Source: Orthonyx spaldingii (Eukaryota; Chordata; Aves; Passeriformes; Orthonychidae). From it: a DNA stretch of 64,000 nt. The notes below the pieces were generated by a model. It saw only the letters and a list, made by a program, of their open reading frames with translations, searched no databases and was not told where the DNA came from. Below, in pieces: positions 29,095-39,500 of this stretch (its first letter is position 1; each line of letters opens with the position of its first letter). The stretch spans positions 803,715-867,714 of the forward strand of contig VZTJ01000294.1 in NCBI GenBank assembly GCA_013397795.1, given 5' to 3'. The translations under genes were made by a program, and so were the position numbers.

Positions 29095-29430
29095 ATAATG
29101 CCGGGGCACCGCGCATCTCCCTCACGCCGGGAGGAGACTCAGGGGACGCCTTACAGCATCCTACAGCTTCCTCATGAGGGGAAGCGGAGGGGCAGGCACT
29201 GATCTCTGGGGAGAGGGACCCGAGGGAACGGCCTGAAGCTGTGTCGGGGCGGCTTAGGTTGGATATCACGGAAAGGTTTTTCACTCAGAGTGGCTGGGCA
29301 CTGCAACAGGGCAGTGGTGACAGCACCAAGCCTGCCTGAGTTCAAGAGGCGTTTGGACAACGCAACGCTGTTAGGCTCATGGTGTGGCTCTGGGCGCGTC
29401 CTGTGCCGAGCCAGGAGCTGCACTCGCTAC
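29095..29430 (+). mobile_element. CR1 LINE 3' fragment inside the MRPS22 CpG island
   Basis: Reading on plus, the sequence follows the end of CR1 ORF2 and the CR1 3' region as I know them: GGAGACTCAGGGG, then CTTCCTCATGAGGGGAAGCG, GACCCGAGGGAACGGCCTG, GAAAGGTTTTTCACTCAGAG, TTCAAGAGGCGTTTGGACAA and finally GAGCCAGGAGCTGCACTCG. The match stops before the terminal ATTCTATGA-type repeats, so the extreme 3' end has been lost or eroded. The element ends about 75 bases before the MRPS22 start codon, so it lies in the likely promoter or 5' UTR. No intact reverse transcriptase remains. Confidence 0.75.
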
Positions 29431-29506
29431 CGCAGCTCGGGCTGTTCCCTGGCTCCGTGACTCCGTTTCCCGGCGCGCCGCGGGGCGGGAAGGGGCGGGC
29501 GCAGCG

Positions 29507-32500
29507 ATGGCGGCGCTGGGAGCGCGGGGCTCGGCGGCGCTGCCCGCGCGGCTGCGGGCGCTGTNNNNNNNNNNNNNNNNNNNNNNNNNNNNNNNNNNNN
29601 NNNNNNNNNNNNNNNNNNNNNNNNNNNNNNNNNNNNNNNNNNNNNNNNNNNNNNNNNNNNNNNNNNNNNNNNNNNNNNNNNNGGGTGTGGGGCCGCGGAG
29701 GTGCCGGCGCGGGCGGGAGGAGCCGTGAGGGCGGGGGGTGGCGGTGGCCGCGGCCCCCCGGGTAACATCGTGTGCCCCGTCCCGCAGAGGGGAAGGCAGC
29801 CGAGCCCAAGCCCGCCTTCACGGACGAAGCGGTGCAGGCGCTGCTTTACAAGATGACGGGACTCGACCTGCACAAGGTGTTCCGGCCCGTGAAAAAGGAC
29901 CTCAAGCCGCCCCAGTACAAGCTGATGAACGAAGCTCAGCTGAAAGAGGTAGGCTGCTCTGCTTCCTCCAGAAGTAAGCGTTGGTTTTAGCAAAATGCCT
30001 GTAATAGCCCACATTTCTGCCTCCTTTACTGCTGCGTTTGAAAACGTTCCGGTTTCTTTCCTTGGTTTCAGGTCATTCCCTAAATTAGTGAAAATCAGTG
30101 TTTCTTCACTTGAAATAGCTTGGTTTGGCCAGTTTTGTGTGGTTTTGATGGAATATGGAAGGAAATCTGATCTTTTCTTCTTGAGTGACAGTTTCTCTAT
30201 TAACCTGTTATGCTTCCTAACTCTACTAAATGTCTTCATCTGATGCTTAAATTATAGCCCTGGGAATCCTTAGACGACTTTTGTTTCTCTCACCATGTGG
30301 TCTGACTTCATTCAGGATGACAGAGGGACCTGACTTAAGCCGGTTCTGCTGTAGCCACAATTAAAGCTGTATCTGAACTGTTGGTTGTGGTTTATGATTT
30401 AGAGGAAATTTACCATGGAAAAACACCTGCAATAAACATGGTGTTTGCAATAGTTTGTCCATTGTAGTTTGGGAACTTCTTCCAGTATTTTGTCGAGGTT
30501 TCAGCAGTGGTAAATTGTTTACATGAAATTCACCTACATAGAGGTTGAGTTAGTGTCTCATTTTTTTCTCAAATGCAGAAGGAAAAAAAAAATTGCTCTA
30601 AATGAAAATATTTGTCCCCAGATTGTATGGTATCTTTCCAATAGGATGATATTTTAAATGGTGAAATTAAACTACTTTTTTTCCCCCTACAAGGCCACAA
30701 GAAAAGCCATTGAGGAAGCTAAAGCAAAACTAATCATGCCCCCTGTTTTGAATGAACGGGAGCCAATTGATGATGTCTTGGCAGAAGACAAAGTCCTTGA
30801 AGGAACTGAAACTGCAAAATACGTGTTTACAGATTTAAGTTATTCCGTTCCACATCGTGTAAGTAATGTGATTAACAGTATTAATTTGTTTTCAAAATAA
30901 GCTTTAATGACAATGGAGATAGATCAGTTTGCAAAAAGGCTGAGGAGTTTTCAATTCAGTCTGGTTTTTTCTTTTCAGAGAAAAATATATTTCTAAATGC
31001 TTGCTTCTAACTGATAATGATAAATTATATTCTAGTACTCGAAAGGAGGCATGGGGGAAAAGATGTGTGGTTGTTAATTATTTTATAAGCAGATACCTGT
31101 GCCATCTTAGGAGTGCTGAGTTCTTCCATACTTCCAGAAGCTTTCTGTAGAACTGAATTACTCTGTAAGATGGAGCTTCTCCACACTTGCAAAGATTGGG
31201 TGGAAAGTTGTGAAAATGATGAATGAATTCCCAGGAAAGCGGTAAATAAATAGTTGTCTAATTGATTTGGGGAGTATGGGGATAAAATTTTCTTTGTGTA
31301 ATGAAACATTTCAATTGTCTCTTAAGTACCAGTAATAAGAGGCTGGAAAGATTCTTAACAAAGTTATGATTCCAAGAAGCCTTTGTGGTTTAAATGTGCA
31401 TATTGTGAGGATCCTGTGAAATGAATTGCCCACTCTTCCATCTCTTACTCTGAGAGTTTTCTCCAGGAACCTGCTGTTTATTCTCCTGCTGCACCATATT
31501 GAAAACTTCCCTGTCAAACAAACTTCCCCATTTGCCACCCTAAATCAATTACAGTTGTGAACAGATCTGAGTGTAGTTTAATTTGTTGTATTTTTTGNCC
31601 TTTGTGTAATGAAACGTCTCAATTGTCTGTAAGTACCAGTAATAAGAGGCCAGAAAAATTCTTAACAAAGTTATGGTTCCAAGAATCCTTTATGGTTTAA
31701 ATGTGCATATTGTGATGATCCTGTGAAATGAATTGCCCACTCTTCCATCTCTTACTCTGAGAGTTTTCTCCAGGAACCTGCTGTTTATTCTCCTGCTACA
31801 CCATATTGAAAACTTCCCTGTCAAACAAACTTCCCCATTTGCCACCCTAAATCAATTACAGTTGTGAACAGATCTGAGTGTAGTTTAATTTGTTGTATTT
31901 TTTTGCCTTGCACTTGCCCTTACTTGATTCTAGCACCTACCTTTGGAGAAAAGGTAAAAAAGTGCATGACACTTGCATTCTTAATTTTGCATGGATTATC
32001 AAAGGATAAAACCAGGCTAACTCCGTGTCTGGGCATGAGTTATGTTATCTCTAAACTTCACAGAGCTGTAACTTTTAGTGTTGGCACATGCACAGTTGTC
32101 ATACAGTAAAACTGAGGTGCAAATGCAGCACTTAATTAGCAGGTAGCAAGGCAAAAATGATGCATCTCGCCCATGGCAGCAGTCAGAGACTGATGTTACC
32201 AGGGTGAGTTTAGGAATAGAAGGACTTTGACCAATGAGATTTGTTTTTAGAATGGTTCTGGCTATGAAGAGAGAAGGCTCTGGGAGATAATGTCTGGTTT
32301 TTACCTCATTTCCAGGAACGTTTCATTGTGGTTAGAGAACCCAACGGAGTGTTACGCAAGGCGACGTGGGAGGAGCGAGACAGGATGATCCAGATCTTCT
32401 TCCCAAAGGAAGGGCGCAAAGTGTTTCCCCCCACGTTATTCAAGGATGAAAACCTTGGGGTAAGCTCTTCCTGCCTTTGAAACTGATCACTTCTCCTTGA

Positions 32501-35500
32501 TTGCAGCCTGTTAGTGAACTGTGCTCTTTGGGCAGAGTAACTCTGAGTAAGTCACTCTGCATGTGTGTGTTTAGCTGCCTGAATGCTGTTTGAACAATTG
32601 CTTATCGTTGTAACTTGGGTAAAATACTTGAAACAAAGTTCCAGATCAGGGCCAGGTAACTCCTGGGTAAGTGTAAATACTGTGTCATACTAGAAATCTA
32701 CACTTAAGTGTTACACACTCATGCAATTGTACATTTAATCTGAAAATGTGAACTGGTGTTTCAGAATCAAAAATCAAGAAGCATCATATTAATGTCATCA
32801 AGGCAGTTACTGTACTTCTATCCATTTTGTCTTTTGATGAAGGGGTTACTCACTGTCAGTGTTGCCCAGAACACAATGCTGTGGCTGCTGTTTTCATTTT
32901 GCAGAGTTGGGGTGGTGTGATTACATAATCTACTCCTGAATTTGACCTCTTGTTTCAGACTGTATTTCAGCAAGACCGTCACGAAGATGTTCTTAACATG
33001 TGCATTGCTCAGTTTGAGCCAGATTCACATGACTATATCAGAGTGAGTTCACTTTTCATTTTTCTAGCAAAAAAAACCCAAACTAGTGGAGAATTGTAGG
33101 GTTTATTTTGTAAACATAAATATTATCTGGGGATCAAAGGTGTTGGTAATACATGCTCTAATTTTCCCATATAGATCATCCTTGTGATGAGTTTTGGGTG
33201 TTATTTTTGTGCAGAACAGTAAGCCAGGATTTTGCATGAGTCATTTTCACCAGCCTAGAAAGGTACTGCACATGCAAACATCCAGTCTTTATAAAGGTAT
33301 TTTTGGTATCAAACCAGAACTGATGGTAACACCTGTCAGGGACTATGAGCAGAGTTGTGCTGCTGAAGTCACACTAACTGCTGGCTTAGGAGCTGGCAGG
33401 ACCAGGTAGGGAACTGACAAAATGCATTTTGAAAGAGAGCACTGTGCCCAAAGTATTATTTTTGACAAAGACCAGCTACAAAAATGTAGTTCTAGCAGAA
33501 CAAAATTAGTAGCTATAGTTGCTGGTAAATGTTAGTTTACACTTGCCTTTAAAGTGTTTGCTTCTCTTTAAACTATAATATTCTCAGTAATTTGAGAAAT
33601 TTTAACTTCTATTAGGCAATTTTTCAAGTAACTTTTTTTCAAAGTAAAGTTTCACTTCTTTGCTTTAGCATTTTTCTCCTGGAAGAACAGATGCAACTTG
33701 ACAGCAGTGCAGTGAAGGTTCAGAGCTGATGTCCCTCCTTCCCCAAATGTTCAGGACAGAGATAGGATTCAGCTTCCTATCACCACAAAGATGTCAGTGC
33801 CCAAGTACTCAGGACTGGGCTAGCCCAGTGTTACCCTGAATTATAACAGGCATAAAGCTTTAGCATGTGGCTTACTCCTGCACGTTAGGGAAAGGAAAAA
33901 GGGTTCAAAACTCTGAGTGAGAGGTAGAGGGGACAAGCTGTCATCAGGCTCCAGTTCTCAACTGAAAGCAAGGCTTGTGTGTGCAGGTTCACCACCGCAC
34001 GTACGATGACATCGAGAAACACGCCAAGTACGAGCTGCTGCGCTCCACCAGGCACTTTGGGGGCATGGTGTGGTACCTGGTCAACAGGAAGAAAACAGAT
34101 GGCTTGCTCATAGATATGATCAACAGAGACCTGTGAGTACAGTTTGTCACTTAGTAGCCCTGCTTTGTCCTAACAAACAGAAAATGGGTGTCGCTGTGTG
34201 AAAATAAAAAGAGCGTTTCTTTCAGATGTAGAAAAGTTTTCATTTGAGTGACATTGTAGGCTGGCTCTAGGTGTTAGCTATATAGGAACACCAGCTACAG
34301 TCCAAGAAATTGTAGGGTATTACACTAGGTTTCTGCAGAAATTAGCCTTTTGTAGTTGTTGGGTTTTTTTTGTTTCCCATGTAAATGTCAGAACACTTCC
34401 AGCTCTAAGCAGTGCTGATCTTAAAAGCCTAAAAATTCTGTACTACTGGGCTTAATTTGGGCTTATAAGGTTGATACACTCTGGGTTTTAGAGCAATTCC
34501 TAAATAGCTTAGGAATACATAGATAAGCTTTCATCTTAAATGGGTGGATTTCTGTAAAACATGCTGCTAAATTTATTCAAAGCTCCCAGAAGGGAACAAT
34601 ATTCAATTGTTCAAAATGTCAGTGGAGCTGGGAGAAATTTGTACAATCAGAACTCCAAGTTGCAGTGCTGGTGGCATTTATTTCCTGCTGTTTCAGGTAG
34701 AAACTTGGAACAGGTGGTCAGATCTTGCTTTTAAACCTGAGAATATGGAGAAAACAGGAAGGCTTCTGTGTTAAAATCAAATTGTTAAAAGGAAAATTCA
34801 AGTATCTGGACAATTTAAATGAGCAGAGTTTGGAACGTCTTTCCCTGCCACACACTTCAGTAGTTTTAAATTCAGCTGAGAGCTTTGTGTCATAGGATTT
34901 CTGATGCTACTTCTGCAAAACATTCTGGTCATTGCAGTCTGTGTTAGGAAGTTCCCCTCTGGTGGAACAGTTGTAATTGATTGTATTTTCAGAGAGATGT
35001 CAGCTGTGTTAGTGCTGAGCAGGCTTCAGCTGCAGGAGGGATGGATTTAGGTACTTGCCTGGTGCACCTTGGTGTTGAGGGGTTTCTGGGATTCCTGGTC
35101 ACCTGTGTATTCCAGGGACTGGATACTCGGTGGAAGCAGCAGTCTGGCAGCCTGTGCTGTGCAAAGTACATTACAAAACACACTCTCTCTAAATACTCTG
35201 AAGAGAGAGGAATTGCTAAGAGGAGCCTTACTTTGTTTAGGCTGGAGGACGCTACAAGTTTAATTACACTGTACCACATGCTTCATCCTGAATGTCAGTC
35301 AGCAAAAGAGGCTAAAGAAGGGAAACTTCAAGGAGTTGATCTGATCAAGGTAAGCTTTTCTGCTTTAAGCTGCTTAACCTACAGAAGACAGCTTTTAACC
35401 AGCAGAACCCCATTTAGTAGCCTAAATGTCTCCTTACCTTAAGATATTTAACCAGAACTGTTGTACAAGGCACGTTGGGGTTTTTTGTTAAACTATATCT

Positions 35501-35712
35501 ATTTATAGCTGCACCAGGACTTCATTTGTAGGTGGCTGATCTGCCACTGGCATGATGAAATTTCATTATGCAGCTCTGCTGTTAACTGCACATTAACCTC
35601 TCTCCTCCCATGGTCGCAGGTATTTGTGAAAACTGAATCCCAGAGAGAAGGTTATATCCAGCTGGCCCTGCAGGCTTATGAAGAAGCAATGGCTACTTCT
35701 TCAGCTTCATGA
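29507..35712 (+). CDS. MRPS22: MRPS22, mitochondrial small ribosomal subunit protein mS22 (8 exons; exon 1 partly in an assembly gap)
   Basis: Encodes a metazoan-specific protein of the 28S mitoribosomal subunit, made in the cytosol and imported into the matrix. Exons: 29,507 to about 29,564 (cut by the gap), 29,788-29,948, 30,694-30,858, 32,316-32,459, 32,959-33,042, 33,987-34,132, 35,241-35,349, 35,620-35,712 (TGA 35,710). All visible junctions are GT-AG and keep frame; exons 2-8 give about 300 residues that align throughout with human MRPS22 (360 residues). Landmarks: KMTGLDLHKVF in exon 2, VLAEDKVLEGTE in exon 3, WEERDRMIQIFFPKEGRK in exon 4, RSTRHFGGMVWYLVN in exon 6. The chosen start gives MAALGARGSAALPARLRAL, Arg/Ala-rich and without acidic residues, as expected of a mitochondrial presequence. 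An in-frame ATG at 29,384 with no intervening stop lies in the CR1 tail and is judged non-coding. Exon 2 begins with the last two bases of a codon, so the hidden exon 1 must end in phase 1. Intron 3 holds a 307-base tandem duplication. Confidence 0.96.
29565..29682. other. assembly gap (118 N) across the end of MRPS22 exon 1
   Basis: A run of undetermined bases in very GC-rich sequence. It removes the 3' part of exon 1, its splice donor and the start of intron 1. The nominal length may not be the true length. All long frames that run across it, such as those ending near 29,728-29,821, are therefore unsupported. Confidence 0.98.
31292..31907. repeat. 307-base tandem duplication in MRPS22 intron 3
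   Basis: Two head-to-tail copies, about 31,292-31,599 and 31,600-31,907, offset by 307-308 bases. Both start CTTTGTGTAATGAAAC and end in a TTTAATTTGTTGTATTTT-type stretch. The first 150 bases of the copies differ at about ten positions (for example ACATTTC against ACGTCTC), while the second half is almost identical with about one change. A single undetermined base at 31,598 sits exactly at the junction. The unit has no coding potential that I can see and lies between exons 3 and 4. Confidence 0.95.
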
Positions 35713-35776
35713 AGTAACCCTCAGCCCATCCTAAGTTTTAAGTCTGTTTATAAACATTTTCTGTACAGGATTCCAC

Positions 35777-35782
35777 AATAAA
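35777..35782 (+). terminator. MRPS22 polyadenylation signal AATAAA
   Basis: A canonical AATAAA hexamer 65 bases after the MRPS22 stop codon, giving a very short 3' UTR. Cleavage would be expected around 35,795-35,810. Confidence 0.85.
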
Positions 35783-35810
35783 TACTTGAAATTGACAGCT
35801 ACAGGATGTA

Positions 35811-36317
35811 TTTTTCTTTACTAAACTACATGTGAATCACTACAGCAGTTTATTCTGCAAAGTTCTGTAAGTGAACTTAGAGCAGTTGACACTGTATCCT
35901 GAGTTGAATTTTTTTACTGTTACATCTTAAATTTAAAGAATTTAAATTCATTTTACTTACTGAGGTAAGTGCAGGGTTTGGACAGCTTCCTTTAGGAAAG
36001 GCTGTAACAAACACCACTTGTAACCCTTATATCACTGCTCTGTTGGAGCTTTTAGCTGGAAGTGGTGTCTGAAAGAGTAACTGAGCTGACACTGATGGTA
36101 CCAGATACAAGCTAGGTAGCACAGTGAAAACATAACCACATAGCTCAGTGTAGATGCTGAGAAAAGTCAGGTTAAAATACTTATGTTCAGCTACTATGCT
36201 CCTGTTTCACAGATTTGTAAGGTACACTGTGGAAGCTGGGTTATTCTTAAGAATTCTGCTCTTCTTAGTAAATATTACTAGTAAATGGAGAAGTGAGGAG
36301 TAGAATGTTTAAAAGGA
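35811..36317. other. short intergenic gap between convergent MRPS22 and COPB2
   Basis: About 500 bases of unremarkable AT-rich sequence separating the two predicted 3' ends. No gene, RNA or repeat recognised. Confidence 0.7.
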
Positions 36318-36323
36318 TTTATT
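36318..36323 (-). terminator. COPB2 polyadenylation signal AATAAA
   Basis: Plus-strand TTTATT is AATAAA on the coding strand, about 240 bases after the COPB2 stop codon. A second possible weaker signal is not needed. Confidence 0.75.
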
Positions 36324-36564
36324 GAATTGCTTAATAAATGAAAACATTTTTTAGTATGTTCTGGAGCAGGCCTACATCTTGAATTTCAACATACTGGAAG
36401 CTGATTCTCTTTGTACATTTGCTGGGTCTCTGCTTCCTTCTACATGTACATGGTCCACTTGTGATATAAAAATCAAAAGAACTTGGAGCACAGAGTCCAC
36501 AGAATTTCATTCCTCTAGGTTTTGATCAAATCATTTCCTGATTTGGTCATCTAAGCAAGGATGT

Positions 36565-39500
36565 TCACTCATCTAAGATCTCTTCATCCAGATTGATATC
36601 TGTGGTATCAATATCCTCCAGATCCAAGTTATCTAGGTCATCTTCCAAGTCCAGCAGTGTCTGGGGAGAGAAAAGACTGGATGAAGGGGGTACTGCTATG
36701 GGTACAGGTTAGACAGCTCCTGGGATGTGTGGCTCTGCAGGATGGACCTGCACACTGCAAACCCCAGCCGAGGCACTCATGGGCATCACGAGTGCTGAAA
36801 GAAACTGCAGAGAGCAGCTCTTTGCTGGGTGAGGAAGCACCTTCCACCCTGGCAGCTTTTTACCATGTTCTGAGCAGCTCTTTGAGCTTCACCCTTTAAC
36901 CCCCCACGCCTGCTGGTCTCTGTTACTGTGTCCAGGCTCTGCACACACGGGGCAGGGTTCTGAACACTGGGCTGGGACTGGTAGAGTGAGATCTGCCAGC
37001 AGCTTTGTTAAATCACACTCATTAAAGTCTTTAATGTAAAATGAATTGAGTGCTTGTACTTCCCCTCATAAAACTACTTTTGGTACCTTTTGATCTCTTG
37101 CTGGAAGGTTATCAGAATTCTGCACAACTGTCTTCATCACTTCTTGTTTAGGAGAGGGAACTGGTTCTTCTGCCTTCTTCTAACAGCAAAGAAATTCCTT
37201 TAGTTTTCTCAATTTAAATTCTTTCAACAAAAGCAGGTAAACAACAGCAGACCTATCATGCCCCTTTCCCAGTGGTTCTCCTTCCCTCAGTTACTCTTGA
37301 GCCACATCTTCACTGTCAGAAAGGATTCTAGTCCTCTCTCCACTGGAGACTATTTCCCTCCCCAGTTTATTTGAAGCAGTTTGGTAATGGGACTGATAAA
37401 ATGAGAGCAACCTTCAGAAAGTACCAGTTCATTTCAAATACTGACGTGCTGTTAGCAAGTGATTTTCAATGTCCTCAGCACAAGAGATTGTTAGTTGAGT
37501 TTGTGACAGCAAGTTTTAGTAGTTGCTGGGCTTTGTGTTCCATATCCTACAATGGTTTAACACTTCATCTTCTCACTTCACTACTGCACAAGTTTTATGT
37601 TAAGGTAATTCATCAGTTAGTACTATTAGTGAAGCAATGGTACTATTCAATTAACTGTATTTAATTATGGAATTAATCTGTCTCCTACAAAATGTCCTGT
37701 ATTCAGCCCCAGCTGTAAGAGGTAACTGGTTTAGGGCCTCTATGCCATCATGAGCTGAATGTGAAGATAGACTGTGTGGTCTTATTTTCAGTTTCTAATG
37801 CAAGCTAGGTCTCATTTGTTTCAGGTAGCCCTAACAATGTTGTTTGCCATCTTTAACAAATGTGCAGACAAGTTTGATTTTGCTTTAATGATACTTCCTT
37901 TGATACACAAGAGGCAGAGTCACTACAGAGGCTTGAAAGTAAGCTAACTTCTCTGGTTTGTCAGGGATGATCAAAACTATGCTTTGCAGTGCATCTCTTA
38001 TAAGGAAAAAAATACAGACAATGGAGAATTGTAACTTTTCTATTTCTCCTTCAGTTTCCAGTGCAGTTGTGATTTCAGATGTTTATAGCCTCAAAGAGCT
38101 GTGCCAGCATCACTGTCTTTAAGAAACCCTCACAATCTGATTTTCACATACAAATATAGAGTGTATTTGACAGGAGCAAACTTAGAAGTTGTCATCTTCT
38201 GTTAGGGCTCTGAAAAGCTTTAAGTGTTTCAATCTGTGTGCTTATACCTTATACTTGTCGTATTTTCTGCATAATAATTGGACATCTGAGGTGGTAAAAA
38301 AATGAGTTTGTTACTTCAGGTATTGATTAGAACCTATGTTCAGGTACCTGAGCAGGATTCCTGGTCAGTTAGTTATGGAGTAGTGTTATTCCATAACCAT
38401 GCAGCACACTAGCAAAGAACACAGAGCATTTTTCATTGCTGTAATATGCAAGAGTTTCAATTTCCAGCTATTGAGCTTTTAGAAAACCAGCTGCAGTCAA
38501 GGCAGTGATTGTAACTGCAACTGGAATTATTTTTCTGTAGGATGAGTTCAATGGTACAACTCTACAATTACTCAAACTACAAAGGGTGACCCAAGGTAAG
38601 GAAGCACATGAACAATTTCACAGTCAAGAAGTTGTTAGTAGGAACAGACGTAGATTAAGAAGAACCTGAGGCAAAAGAACATGGAAACAACTGCAGCACT
38701 TATAGTCAAGGTAATAAAAGCAACAATCTGTCCATTACTGGTGAAATTCTCCAGGGTAGATGTTACTGTAAGATAGCAAAGTTGTCCCTTAGAATTCATC
38801 ACTCAGTAGTAACACTGACCTGAGATGTCATTAATCCAGAAGGCTGAAATCCTTTTGCTTCTTCAAGTAAGTTTCTTTCTTCATTTGGCTAAAAGAAAAA
38901 AACAACCCAGACATTTAAATGTTGCACTGAGTTGCTCAGAGCTGATTTTACACAGCACCAAATGTTTTCCTTCTAGAGGCAGTAAAACCTACTTACAGTG
39001 ACAAAGGGGTATTCCCTGGCTGGCCTCAAGTCAGTAAGACTTTGCTTAACGTACTCTTCAGCAACAAAAGCTTCCTTTAATCCAGGGAAAAGATTCTCAT
39101 ATTCTGTAGGATCAGCAAGGGACTCAGCAGCTTTTTGATTGATTTTAGAGAGGTTCTCCCGCCAGAGTTTAACAACCCTGGAGATGCAAACCAGATTTGT
39201 TATAGACAAATAGTTCATTTTGACAACACAATTCATGCTCTGCATATGCTTAGAAGTTACCTTGAAACTTGGCTTGGCAAATATGTCCGTGCCAGAAAAG
39301 CAGCTTCGGGGAGACGCCCGGTTTTAATCAGGAGTTCCAAACATGAATCAAGCCTGAAAGATTTGAAAATGTGATTTCAACCAGTAAATTTAATAAAGAC
39401 AAAGTCTTGTATTAATTCAGCTATTTATTCTATTACATTAACTTGAAGTGCTTTCATTTCAGATTTTAAATCCAGCAGCCATCATAGAACAGGATGAGCT

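Larger units (their letters stand above)
28550..29780. promoter_or_regulatory. CpG-rich promoter region of MRPS22
   Basis: G+C and CpG density rise abruptly at about 28,550 and fall again after exon 2. The part next to the start codon contains GGGCGG-type boxes (around 29,485-29,500) and no clear TATA box, as is usual for a housekeeping gene. Several frames are open through the block on both strands (for example 28,696-29,109 minus) only because stop codons are rare in such sequence. The centre of the island is occupied by a CR1 fragment, and its right part is interrupted by an assembly gap. Confidence 0.7.

Noticed and set aside
28696..29109. 137-codon minus-strand frame left of MRPS22
   Set aside because: CpG-island sequence partly overlapping the CR1 fragment; Arg/Ala/Pro-rich without recognisable domain. 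At most a divergent noncoding transcript.
29427..30239. 270-codon minus-strand frame opposite MRPS22 exons 1-2
   Set aside because: It depends on 40 unknown residues across the assembly gap and is the antisense shadow of a well-supported MRPS22 exon.
34981..35442. 153-codon plus-strand frame as a separate gene
   Set aside because: Its C-terminal part is MRPS22 exon 7 (35,241-35,349); the rest is intron that happens to be open.
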